7,103 nucleotides of DNA from Candidatus Mediterraneibacter colneyensis (GCA_019114745.1 DXEY01000078.1:1-7103); one strand, 5' to 3'; positions 1-5,746 are shown, counted from the stretch's first letter. Made by a program: numbers and translations. The notes: generated from the letters alone by a model not told the origin.

Positions 1-326
1 TCGATCAGTTCTGCGATGTGCGCCTGTCCGGCATGATGATGACCGTGCGCGTGATCAGAATGGCTATGATCCGAATGTCCGTGATCATGGTGCTCATGCC
101 CGTGATCATGGTGTTCCATCTCTTCTCTGCCATACACTGTCACTTCCATATGCGTTCCTGCGATCCCGCATGTTTTCTTTCTCTGAGCCTGCAGCTTTAC
201 ACCCGGCAGCCCCAGTCCGTTCATCACATCAAGGAACCCCTGCTTATCCTCTAACAATTCATAGAGCGCGGACATCAGCATATCCCCCGCCGCTCCCATA
301 TTACACTCGATATAAAGCGTTTTCAT
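1..326 (-). CDS. larC: Nickel insertion protein LarC (CTP-dependent cyclometallase), N-terminal part, cut by window edge
   Basis: LarC inserts nickel into the dithiolated pyridinium mononucleotide made by LarE, using CTP, which completes the nickel-pincer nucleotide cofactor in the cytoplasm. Only the first 108 codons are present; the gene continues off the left edge. The N-terminus MKTLYIECNMGAAGDMLMSA is the typical LarC start. Residues 72-103 are extremely His-rich (16 His in 32 residues, mixed with Asp and Gly, such as HHDHGHEHHDHGH), fitting nickel binding or storage. The ATG is 4 nt after the larB stop, and its GGGAGG ribosome site lies in the end of larB, so translation is probably coupled. 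In Lactobacillus plantarum LarC is made through a frameshift between larC1 and larC2; whether that applies here cannot be seen. Identity rests on the start motif plus larB and larE directly upstream. Confidence 0.93.
   Translation of the reverse strand, partial: MKTLYIECNMGAAGDMLMSALYELLEDKQGFLDVMNGLGLPGVKLQAQRKKTCGIAGTHMEVTVYGREEMEHHDHGHEHHDHGHSDHSHSDHAHGHHHAGQAHIAELI
79..113 (-). repeat. 21-bp-period tandem repeat coding the His-rich segment of LarC
   Basis: A 14-base block, CACCATGATCACGG on the coding strand, occurs at 79-92 and again at 100-113, exactly 21 bases apart and in frame. Each unit encodes HHDHGH plus one variable residue. Looser GATCAC/GATCAT-based units continue to about position 40. 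The repeat keeps the frame, so copy-number change would lengthen or shorten the metal-binding segment without breaking LarC. Confidence 0.75.
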
Positions 327-330
327 CCTG

Positions 331-1095
331 TCATTCCTCCCTGATCCCTTCCATCTGATTGATCATACTCGCCAGATAACCGGCTCCAAACCCATTGTCA
401 ATATTTACCACGCTGCATCCTGATGCGCAGGAATTAAGCATGGACAAAAGAGCAGACAGTCCTCCAAAGCTCGCCCCATATCCCACGCTTGTCGGAACGG
501 CGATCACCGGACAGTCCACAAGACCGCCCACCACTGAGGCAAGGGCGCCCTCCATCCCTGCGACCGTCACAACACAGCGTGCACTCATCAGGGGATCCAG
601 ATTAGAAAGAAGCCGGTGCAGACCCGCCACACCTACGTCGTAGAGCCTCGTCACTTTATTTCCCATAGTCTCCGCTGTCAGCGCCGCCTCTTCCGCCACC
701 GGGATGTCGCTGGTACCTCCTGTCGCCACCACGATGCTCCCCTTCAGTTCCTGTTCCTGAGGAAAAGCGACCGCAAGACGGGCGAGCGAATGGTATGCCA
801 CCGGCACGGAGGCTTCCAGAAGATCTGCCGCCTCCTGTCCGATCCTTGTCACAAGGATGTTCCGGCATCCCCGCTCTCCCATGGCAGTGACGATTCCTTT
901 GATCTGCTCCGGGGTTTTGCCTTCTCCGTATATCACTTCTGACGCTCCCTGACGCACACTCCTGTGGTAGTCGATCTTTGCATAATCCAGATCCTGGAAC
1001 GGCTCTTCTTTCAGATCCAGCAGCGCCTGTTCCGGTGTTGTCGTTCCGTCCGCCACACTGCGGAGGAGTTTTAATATCTCATACTTCCGATCCAT
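331..1095 (-). CDS. larB: Pyridinium-3,5-biscarboxylic acid mononucleotide synthase LarB
   Basis: LarB carboxylates the pyridinium ring of nicotinic acid adenine dinucleotide and cleaves the phosphoanhydride, giving the biscarboxylated mononucleotide that LarE uses; it is the first step of nickel-pincer cofactor synthesis. The protein has 254 residues, the usual LarB length. The C-terminal half is a PurE (AIR carboxylase)-like domain, roughly residues 119-250, with ATGGTSD at 124-130, VAGMEGALASVVGGLVDCPV at about 178-197, PTSVGYGASFGG at 201-212 and NSCASG at 221-226. Cys223 in that last motif is my inferred equivalent of the catalytic cysteine known in LarB; the alignment was made by eye. 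An AAAGGAG ribosome site precedes the ATG. It sits 12 nt after larE and 4 nt before larC. Confidence 0.96.
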   Translation of the reverse strand: MDRKYEILKLLRSVADGTTTPEQALLDLKEEPFQDLDYAKIDYHRSVRQGASEVIYGEGKTPEQIKGIVTAMGERGCRNILVTRIGQEAADLLEASVPVAYHSLARLAVAFPQEQELKGSIVVATGGTSDIPVAEEAALTAETMGNKVTRLYDVGVAGLHRLLSNLDPLMSARCVVTVAGMEGALASVVGGLVDCPVIAVPTSVGYGASFGGLSALLSMLNSCASGCSVVNIDNGFGAGYLASMINQMEGIREE

Positions 1096-1107
1096 AAATA
1101 CTCTCCT

Positions 1108-1863
1108 TTATCCGTTTTCTTTCCGCGTTTCCATGTCGAGGAACACTTCGGGAAAGAACCTCTTCAACGCTTCTGTAACTGCTCCTCTTTGCTCCAGCAC
1201 AAGGGGCATCTGCTCTTCCCTCACCTGGATCCGGGCTCCGTTTCCATACATCCTCACGCGGAAATCGCGGAAGCCCAGAGCAAAAAGCGCCTGCTCCGCC
1301 TGCTCAACTTTCCTGAGATTTTCCGCGGCAATCGCCGTCCCGGTCGGGATGCGGGTTGCAAGACATGCGTAGGCGGGTTTCTCCCAGGTGAAGAGCCCTG
1401 CCTTTCTTGATCTCTCGCGCACCTCCCGCTTCGTGATCCCGCACTCCCTGAGGGGAGACCGCACCTGCAGTTCTTTCAGCGCCCGCATCCCCGGCCGGTC
1501 TCCGGCATCGTCTGATGCATTCGTCCCGTCCATGAGGATCTCATATCCATCCTGCCTTGCCGCTTCCCACAGCCCGGCAAACAGTGCCCGTTTACAGTGA
1601 TAGCACCGGTCGGATCCGTTGGCCGCCGCTTCCCTGACTGAGAGGATATCCTTCTCCACCACCGTCAATGGAATCCCCAGTTCTTCTGTGATCCTTCTCG
1701 CATCCTCCAGCTCAGACTCCGGCTGGAACACAGTTTTCACATAATACGCCCGCACATCGCATCCGTATTCCCGCGCCAGCCACAGCAGACATGCAGAATC
1801 CGTTCCGCCGGAAAATGCCACTGCTGCCTTTGGCACCTGTGCAAAAAATTCTTCTAATGTCAT
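1108..1863 (-). CDS. larE: Sulfur transferase LarE (nickel-pincer cofactor synthesis), three-cysteine type
   Basis: LarE activates the two carboxylates of the LarB product with ATP and converts them to thiocarboxylates. The protein has 251 residues from the chosen ATG. A PP-loop ATP-binding motif, AVAFSGGTDSACLLW, spans about 14-28, with SGGTDS at 18-23. A CxxC pair (SDRCYHCK) gives Cys87 and Cys90, and KPAYACLATRIPTG carries Cys167. In the L. plantarum enzyme a single cysteine in this last motif is the sacrificial sulfur donor. LarE proteins with all three cysteines are known to bind a [4Fe-4S] cluster instead, so this one is probably cluster-dependent (inference). The start at 1863 is set by GGAGGAGG four bases upstream and by the family N-terminus. 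The frame stays open upstream to a GTG at 2058, but that extension crosses the leader hairpins and does not resemble LarE. Confidence 0.95.
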   Translation of the reverse strand: MTLEEFFAQVPKAAVAFSGGTDSACLLWLAREYGCDVRAYYVKTVFQPESELEDARRITEELGIPLTVVEKDILSVREAAANGSDRCYHCKRALFAGLWEAARQDGYEILMDGTNASDDAGDRPGMRALKELQVRSPLRECGITKREVRERSRKAGLFTWEKPAYACLATRIPTGTAIAAENLRKVEQAEQALFALGFRDFRVRMYGNGARIQVREEQMPLVLEQRGAVTEALKRFFPEVFLDMETRKENG

Positions 1864-1867
1864 AATT

Positions 1868-1875
1868 CCTCCTCC
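1868..1875 (-). promoter_or_regulatory. Ribosome binding site deciding the larE start
   Basis: GGAGGAGG on the minus strand, followed by AATT and the ATG at 1863. It is the only strong Shine-Dalgarno match in the long open frame that includes larE, and it argues against upstream starts. Two overlapping GGAGG cores give spacings of 4 and 7 bases. Confidence 0.8.
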
Positions 1876-1881
1876 ATCCTC

Positions 1882-1939
1882 GCGGCATTGCCGCCCGATG
1901 ACCGCTGCCCGTCGGATGCCCGCCCGTGCAAGCACGGCG
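1882..1939 (-). other. GC-rich leader segment with two further hairpins before larE
   Basis: Downstream of the leader terminator the sequence is GC-rich and folds locally. GCGGC-AAU-GCCGC pairs 1894-1890 with 1886-1882. A second stem around CCGUG-CUUG-CACGG lies near 1937-1924 and can extend through flanking CCGCC/GGCGG with a bulged G. Neither is followed by a U tract. No second promoter is evident in this stretch. It may be ordinary leader RNA or part of a larger regulatory fold. Confidence 0.35.
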
Positions 1940-1960
1940 GTCGCCCTCCGGTCGTATCGC

Positions 1961-2010
1961 ACAAAAAAGGTATCCGCCTTCTCCTGAAAGCAGATACCTT
2001 CCTGATATCT
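1961..2010 (-). promoter_or_regulatory. larE leader: intrinsic terminator hairpin with competing anti-terminator hairpin
   Basis: On the minus strand an 11-pair stem (one G-U pair) joins 2000-1990 to 1977-1967, with a 12-base loop at 1989-1978 and a U-rich tract ending at 1963: a good Rho-independent terminator. The 5' arm of this stem can instead pair with the segment just before it: AGAUAUC (2010-2004) with GGUAUCU (1998-1992), seven pairs including one G-U, around the loop AGGAA. The two hairpins share 1992-1998, so they exclude each other. The element lies between a promoter-like sequence (2018-2046) and larE, so it could attenuate the lar operon. The simpler reading is a terminator for the DUF3842 operon. 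The sensed signal is unknown, and I recognise no known riboswitch class. Confidence 0.6.
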
Positions 2011-2017
2011 AAATTCT

Positions 2018-2046
2018 ATCATATTGCGATCCATCGTCAGTTTCAA
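2018..2046 (-). promoter_or_regulatory. Sigma-A-type promoter for the lar operon
   Basis: TTGAAA (2046-2041), a 17-base spacer, then TATGAT (2023-2018) on the minus strand. Each hexamer matches the sigma-A consensus at five of six bases and the spacing is optimal. The predicted start near 2011 would place the leader hairpins at the very 5' end of a transcript with about 148 bases before larE. Confidence 0.65.
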
Positions 2047-2057
2047 AAGAATCCACA

Positions 2058-2089
2058 CGGCTTCTGCCGCTCCTTTCGGCTTCCTGCCG
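2058..2089 (-). repeat. Two tandem CGGC/GCCG inverted repeats upstream of the lar promoter
   Basis: On the minus strand CGGCAGGAAGCCG (2089-2077) and CGGCAGAAGCCG (2069-2058) are near-copies of one small inverted repeat, 7 bases apart and centred about 19.5 bases from each other, close to two helical turns. The nearer copy ends 11 bases upstream of the -35 hexamer. The position suits an activator or repressor site, but no regulator is encoded here. Confidence 0.35.
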
Positions 2090-2135
2090 GTTCTTATCCT
2101 GGTATTCTTTCTGGCTCTTCCCGCCGTACAGGAAT

Positions 2136-2543
2136 TTACTCTCTGAGCCCTGCCAGCGCATCTATCGCATTTTGAACATTTTTTCCCATGGACGCGTCCG
2201 TCACGCCCACAACTATGTTATCACAGAGATTTACCGGAATCAAGATTCTTTTCGCCGTGCTCTGCCCCACTGCCACCGCCATCGCAGGGGTGATCTCCCC
2301 CAACATGGAATCTGCGATCACGATACCCACAGGCCCCATGATCACGTCCGCCTGCCGCGAAGCTGCCAGCACAGAATTTTCCCCTGTCGCCGCCTGATCC
2401 GCCCCCGCCTTTAACATCGCATTGGTCGCCGTGCTGTTCGTCCCCACGGCAAGCACCTCAATATCCGGGGCGTATGCTTTTAAAGCAGTTACAAGCTGAC
2501 GTCCCAGGCCTCCGCCCTGTCCGTCGATGACCAGTACCTTCAT
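2136..2543 (-). CDS. DUF3842 family protein
   Basis: A 135-residue protein that I recognise as a DUF3842 member from its start MKVLVIDGQGGGLGRQLV and its overall pattern; the family's function is unknown. The first strand plus the Gly-rich loop DGQGGGLG (residues 7-14) resembles a dinucleotide-binding Rossmann start. Later segments, MGPVGIVIADSMLGEITPAM and PVNLCDNIVVGV, are hydrophobic strands and turns typical of a small cytoplasmic alpha/beta domain. There is no signal peptide or membrane segment. The TAA of the DUF951 gene directly abuts this ATG (TAAATG), so translation is probably coupled and the two belong to one operon. It is the last gene before the lar promoter and leader. Confidence 0.85.
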   Translation of the reverse strand: MKVLVIDGQGGGLGRQLVTALKAYAPDIEVLAVGTNSTATNAMLKAGADQAATGENSVLAASRQADVIMGPVGIVIADSMLGEITPAMAVAVGQSTAKRILIPVNLCDNIVVGVTDASMGKNVQNAIDALAGLRE

Positions 2544-2744
2544 TTAATCCTCTCCCTGTGCTTTCTTTGTAATCTGTCTGGTGTTTTTCTCCACCAGTTT
2601 TCTTGATACCATGATCTGATGCCCGCATCCCATACACTTCAGCCTGAAATCCGCTCCCACGCGGAGGACTTCCCACTCATGGCTCCCGCATGGATGGGGT
2701 TTCTTCATCCTGATGATATCTCCCACTTGAAATCTGTCAGCCAT
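2544..2744 (-). CDS. DUF951 family small protein (putative metal-binding)
   Basis: A 66-residue protein matching the DUF951 pattern: VGDIIRMKKPHPCGSHEWEV at about 7-26, then RVGADFRLKCMGCGHQIM at about 28-45. Cys19, Cys37 and Cys40, with nearby histidines, could form a zinc site, although no function is established for the family. The start at 2744 is preceded by GGGAGAG. It follows the sortase stop by 13 bases and abuts the DUF3842 start without a gap. The length is normal for the family and the protein looks soluble. Confidence 0.87.
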   Translation of the reverse strand: MADRFQVGDIIRMKKPHPCGSHEWEVLRVGADFRLKCMGCGHQIMVSRKLVEKNTRQITKKAQGED

Positions 2745-2757
2745 TTTCTCTCCCTCT

Positions 2758-3564
2758 TCAGTCTATGTCGGTGAGGACTCCCTGCAGGAGAAAACGTTCG
2801 TCATCGTTGACTCCGGTACAGGTTGATAGACTCACGATCTGAGAATCCACATTTACGTCTACGTCCACCTGATAGTTCGACGACTCCCGGCACACACTGA
2901 TATACTGTTCAAATTCTTCATCCGAAGCGAACTCCACTGTATAATTTTCCCCCGTCGCACTCACTACTCCGGCAGAAAATACAGCGTACGTCCTCACGCT
3001 GCCATCCGGCGTATAGATATAAAAATACGGATGCTCCTTGCAGTACTCTTCCTCTTCATACAAATGCAGTCTGGAGAACATATCCGGGCTTACATTCAGA
3101 TGATGTCCGTAAATGATCGTATTTCTGTCTGAGAAGTCGTTGCTGTTCCTCATATCCATGAAGATTGCTCCGAGCTTGTTGTCATTTTCCGTAAACGTTT
3201 TCGTCAGATATTCCTCGTTATCCGCACTCTTTACCACAGGATAATTGATGATGGACGGCTCCTCAAAACGGATCCACGCTACGGTGTCAGGATTGGCAGC
3301 CAGCAGTGCGTCAAAGTCCACGCTGAACCCGCTCCCGTCGTCGTCCGCCGTGACAGCCAGTTCCCGGATCTCATCGTACTCCTGTCCTCCGGTGTAATAC
3401 GGCACAAGCATCATCACCAGCTGGTAGAGGGAAAAGACGAAGACACATACCGCCGCGATCAGGACAGTTCCCGATACGACATCAAACAATACTCTCTTCT
3501 GTTTTTTCTGTTTTTTTCGAGGCCGCCTTCTTCCGTGGGGGCTTCTTCTTTCTTTTTTGTCCAT
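2758..3564 (-). CDS. Class B sortase (membrane-anchored transpeptidase)
   Basis: Sortases cleave a C-terminal sorting motif on exported proteins and join them to the cell wall or to pilus subunits. This 268-residue protein has a very basic N-terminus (residues 2-24, mostly Lys and Arg) and one membrane anchor at about 25-54, with the catalytic domain outside. The expected triad is visible: His154 in IIYGHH, Cys249 in VSLSTCT and Arg257 in DDERFLL. FMDMRN and the spacing of the motifs fit class B rather than class A or D. AAGGAG precedes the ATG. It lies 30 bases after the LUD gene and 13 bases before DUF951. No protein with a sorting signal is encoded in the window, so the substrate must be elsewhere. 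I do not assign srtB because class B sortases differ in role. Confidence 0.92.
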   Translation of the reverse strand: MDKKERRSPHGRRRPRKKQKKQKRVLFDVVSGTVLIAAVCVFVFSLYQLVMMLVPYYTGGQEYDEIRELAVTADDDGSGFSVDFDALLAANPDTVAWIRFEEPSIINYPVVKSADNEEYLTKTFTENDNKLGAIFMDMRNSNDFSDRNTIIYGHHLNVSPDMFSRLHLYEEEEYCKEHPYFYIYTPDGSVRTYAVFSAGVVSATGENYTVEFASDEEFEQYISVCRESSNYQVDVDVNVDSQIVSLSTCTGVNDDERFLLQGVLTDID

Positions 3565-3594
3565 CAGGGCACTCCTTTTCTATGTATTGACAGG

Positions 3595-4230
3595 TCAGAA
3601 TCCAAGATTTTCATCTACAAGGATGACTTTGAACCGCTTCGGTATCCGGCTGAATCTCGTGATCATGATCTGACAGCAGATACAGTCGCTGCTCTTGCAG
3701 TCAAAACAGCTCCCGTTCTTCACGCACGGCGTATCGATCCCGAATCTCTGTGTATTGATCGGAGCCGCCTCATTGCGCGCCCGGTGAAGAGCATCCTCCT
3801 CTGTCTTAACGACCTTGTTCATTCCGACGATGAGCAGTACATTTTTCGGGCCAAATGCATAAGCTGCCACACGGTTTGCATTTCCGTCGATATTGACAAA
3901 CACGCCGTCCTCGCTCATGGCATTGACGCTTCCCAGAAACCAGTCGCAGGTAAAAGCCTTCAGGGCGATCTCGTGTTTCTCTTCCGGAGTTGACGCTTTA
4001 TCTCTGTCGCAGAACTCGTAATTTCCTTCGTTCAACGCATCGATCAGCCCCACTTCCCGGACAGAAGCCGAACCTCCCATATTGACCGTGCTCCCCTCCG
4101 GGATCAGATCAAGGGCGATCTTCAGCGCCTCTTCTTTCGATGCGGCGTAATAAGCCTCCATATTTCTGGACTCCAGCGCTTTTACGACCCGCTTTCCCAG
4201 GGCTTCATTCCTCATCTGTCTCACATCCAT
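3595..4230 (-). CDS. LUD-domain (lactate utilization, LutC/YkgG-like) protein with C-terminal cysteine cluster
   Basis: A 211-residue protein of the LUD family (formerly DUF162), related to LutC of the LutABC lactate oxidation complex. Visible family features are ALDLIPEGSTVNMGGSASVREVGL spread over about 40-62, the central FVNIDGNANRVAAYAFGP at about 111-128, and VGMNKVV at about 135-141. The C-terminus holds Cys169, Cys175, Cys178, Cys183, Cys185 and Cys186, followed by RIPKRFKVILVDENLGF. A stand-alone LUD protein without LutA or LutB has no defined role, so I give no gene symbol. The start at 4230 is supported by AGAGAGG upstream and the family N-terminus. A longer frame begins at 4311, but that extension crosses the promoter and ends up inside the upstream gene. 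It is the first gene of the operon that continues into the sortase. Confidence 0.84.
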   Translation of the reverse strand: MDVRQMRNEALGKRVVKALESRNMEAYYAASKEEALKIALDLIPEGSTVNMGGSASVREVGLIDALNEGNYEFCDRDKASTPEEKHEIALKAFTCDWFLGSVNAMSEDGVFVNIDGNANRVAAYAFGPKNVLLIVGMNKVVKTEEDALHRARNEAAPINTQRFGIDTPCVKNGSCFDCKSSDCICCQIMITRFSRIPKRFKVILVDENLGF

Positions 4231-4273
4231 AGCAATGACCTCTCTTTCCATTTCCGACTCAAAGCATAGCAGC

Positions 4274-4303
4274 ATTATACCACACCACTGCCCTAAATTG
4301 CAA
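4274..4303 (-). promoter_or_regulatory. Promoter of the LUD-sortase-DUF951-DUF3842 operon
   Basis: A perfect TATAAT (4279-4274) is preceded by TGG, giving an extended -10 (TGnTATAAT). TTGCAA (4303-4298) lies 18 bases upstream as a weak -35. The predicted start is near 4267, leaving a leader of about 37 bases before the LUD start at 4230. The promoter lies just after the phosphoesterase stop, with no terminator between, so readthrough from the previous operon is also likely. Confidence 0.75.
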
Positions 4304-4307
4304 AGTT

Positions 4308-4982
4308 TCACTTCTTTGCTGATACATAGTACTCAGCCCGCGTCTCAAGACAGAGACATCCCAGCCTTCCGCCCCTCTCCGGGAACGCTGCCCCGCAGTC
4401 CACGTCAATCAGGCTGCCGTCCGGGCTGTGCCAGATCTCCGCCGGTTTCACCGGGTAGCCGCGTATGATAAACGTGGGAACGTGTCCGACTACTGAGACA
4501 TATCCCGGGTTTCCCTTTTTGCGGTCGATCATTGACGTATCCCAGATCAGACGCTCTTTTCGTTTCCATATCCGCAGGATCTCTTCCGTGGATGCATGCG
4601 CCATCAGATAACAGTCCCCTGCGATCTTCTCTTTCCGATAGAGGGGCAGGCTTTTCATAAACTGTACATACTCAGGAATCCGCCGCCTTGTCTTTTCCGC
4701 TTCATTGAGGACATCGAACGTATTATAGTAATATCCGTACTGATACTTATCCGCCGCATTCTCATACCATTCCACGAAGCCGTCTTCATGGTTTCCACGA
4801 AGCGCAGTAATATTCGGATGCTGCCGGACAAGATCGAGCACTCCGGCGGGATCCGGTCCCCGGTCGATCATATCTCCCAGGATATACAGCGTATCTTCCC
4901 CGCAAAAACCGATCTTTTCCAGCATCCGCTCAAAAAGTTCCGCCATTCCATGTATATCCGACATCACATAAGTATATCCCAT
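4308..4982 (-). CDS. PPP-family metallophosphoesterase (serine/threonine protein phosphatase-like)
   Basis: A dinuclear-metal phosphatase of the calcineurin-like fold, resembling bacterial and lambda-phage PrpA/PrpB-type enzymes. The metal-site motifs appear in order: SDIHG (8-12), GDMIDRG (36-42), LRGNHED (61-67), His129 in MAHAS and GHVPT (166-170). IDVDCGAAF (192-200) and LGCLCLET close the domain. The 224-residue length fits a stand-alone catalytic domain, and there is no signal peptide. The frame also offers a GTG at 4991 that overlaps the HAD stop (GTGA). I prefer ATG 4982 because AGAGGCGGTGA is better spaced for it and the family starts close to the first metal motif. It is the second gene of the HAD operon. 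The substrate is unknown: phosphoprotein, dinucleoside polyphosphate or another phosphoester are all possible. Confidence 0.88.
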   Translation of the reverse strand: MGYTYVMSDIHGMAELFERMLEKIGFCGEDTLYILGDMIDRGPDPAGVLDLVRQHPNITALRGNHEDGFVEWYENAADKYQYGYYYNTFDVLNEAEKTRRRIPEYVQFMKSLPLYRKEKIAGDCYLMAHASTEEILRIWKRKERLIWDTSMIDRKKGNPGYVSVVGHVPTFIIRGYPVKPAEIWHSPDGSLIDVDCGAAFPERGGRLGCLCLETRAEYYVSAKK

Positions 4983-4987
4983 TATTT

Positions 4988-5746
4988 TCACCGCCTCTTG
5001 AGAAGCTCTTCTATCGCACAGGCAACTCCAAGATCCGTATTTGTTTTTGTAACGTATTTCGCCGCCTTTTTGATCTCCGGGACAGCGTTTCCCATCGCCA
5101 CCGTCGCTCCGAAATCCATGGAGATCATAGAGTAATCATTCAGGCTGTCCCCCAGCACCATTACTTCGTCCATCGTATATCCGAGTGATTCAATATATTC
5201 TTTGAGAACAGGGCCTTTCTGCGCTTTCACATCCGTGATCTCCAGGTTCGTGGAAAACGAGGCCGCCACTGCGATCCCGGGATTCTTCTCCAGCTTTTCT
5301 CTGATCTGATCCAGCATATCTGTATCCATGGAGAAGAGAAATACCTTGTACACCGGGATTCCCAGCTCTTCCAGCTCGCCGATGCCACTCACATGCTTTG
5401 TCGATTTCTTTACCTGTTGGTAAACAGGCGTCTTTACCAGCTCTTCTCTCGACAGATTCGAGTGGAACATCTGAAGCTGGAGGATAAAACTCTCCTCGAT
5501 CTCCTCAGAAGTGCCGATCCTGTAATCATATCCGCCTGTACCGAAGATCACCGACACCGGAAATGCTTTCACCACATCATAAACTTCCCTGACCAGTTCC
5601 ATGCTGATGGGATTTACGGCAACGATCCGGCTCTGCGGATGCCGGCGCCGCATGCCTTTTTTACTGCCCTGACCGTCTCAGGCGCCGGCATGTGGTCGTC
5701 CCCCCAGCAGCGCACCGTCCATATCACTTGCGATTACTTTGATCAT
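4988..5746 (-). pseudogene. Cof-type HAD-IIB phosphatase gene, broken (frameshift plus missing core segment)
   Basis: Intact relatives are sugar-phosphate or cofactor phosphatases of about 265-275 residues. The start at 5746, MIKVIASDMDGALLG, is the family N-terminus and has GGGAGA upstream. Within the C-run at 5700-5705 (G6 on the coding strand) the frame is off by one base and meets TGA at 5680. Removing one G restores DDHMPAPETVRAVKKACGAGI. Near 5640-5630 the frame returns to the original phase, and the sequence jumps to IVAVNPISMELVREVYDV, skipping about 35-40 residues that in relatives hold motif II (ATGR) and the lead into the cap. Motif I reads DMDGA where DxDGT is usual. The rest is well kept, with DVKAQKGPVLKEYIESLGYT and GDSLNDYSM. 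The remaining open frame from ATG 5653 (221 codons) has no good ribosome site. Sequencing error could explain the homopolymer, but not the missing segment. Confidence 0.8.
5639..5691. repeat. 11-bp perfect inverted repeat at the lesion in the HAD gene
   Basis: ATGCCGGCGCC and its exact complement occupy 5639-5649 and 5681-5691, separated by 31 bases. The arms are GC-only in their core and include GGCGCC. The left arm sits directly beside the point where the HAD homology jumps, and the right arm is 8 bases from the C-run with the frameshift. Confidence 0.7.

Noticed and set aside
18..254. Plus-strand frame with a Met- and Val-rich hydrophobic peptide
   Set aside because: It is the antisense of the His-rich LarC codons (CAT/CAC read backwards give ATG/GTG); the hydrophobicity is a by-product.
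1864..2010. Known nickel/cobalt (NiCo) riboswitch upstream of larE
   Set aside because: The conserved sequence blocks that I know for that class are not visible; only a generic terminator/anti-terminator pair is supported.
1864..2058. 65-residue N-terminal extension of LarE from GTG 2058
   Set aside because: It crosses the predicted promoter and leader hairpins, lacks a ribosome site and is unlike LarE N-termini; the ATG at 1863 has GGAGGAGG.
2758..3564. Sorting-signal substrate for the class B sortase within the window
   Set aside because: No encoded protein has a signal peptide with a C-terminal LPxTG- or NPQTN-like motif, hydrophobic stretch and basic tail.
4231..4311. N-terminal extension of the LUD protein
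   Set aside because: It spans a perfect extended -10 promoter and reaches into the phosphoesterase gene; the family N-terminus starts at 4230.
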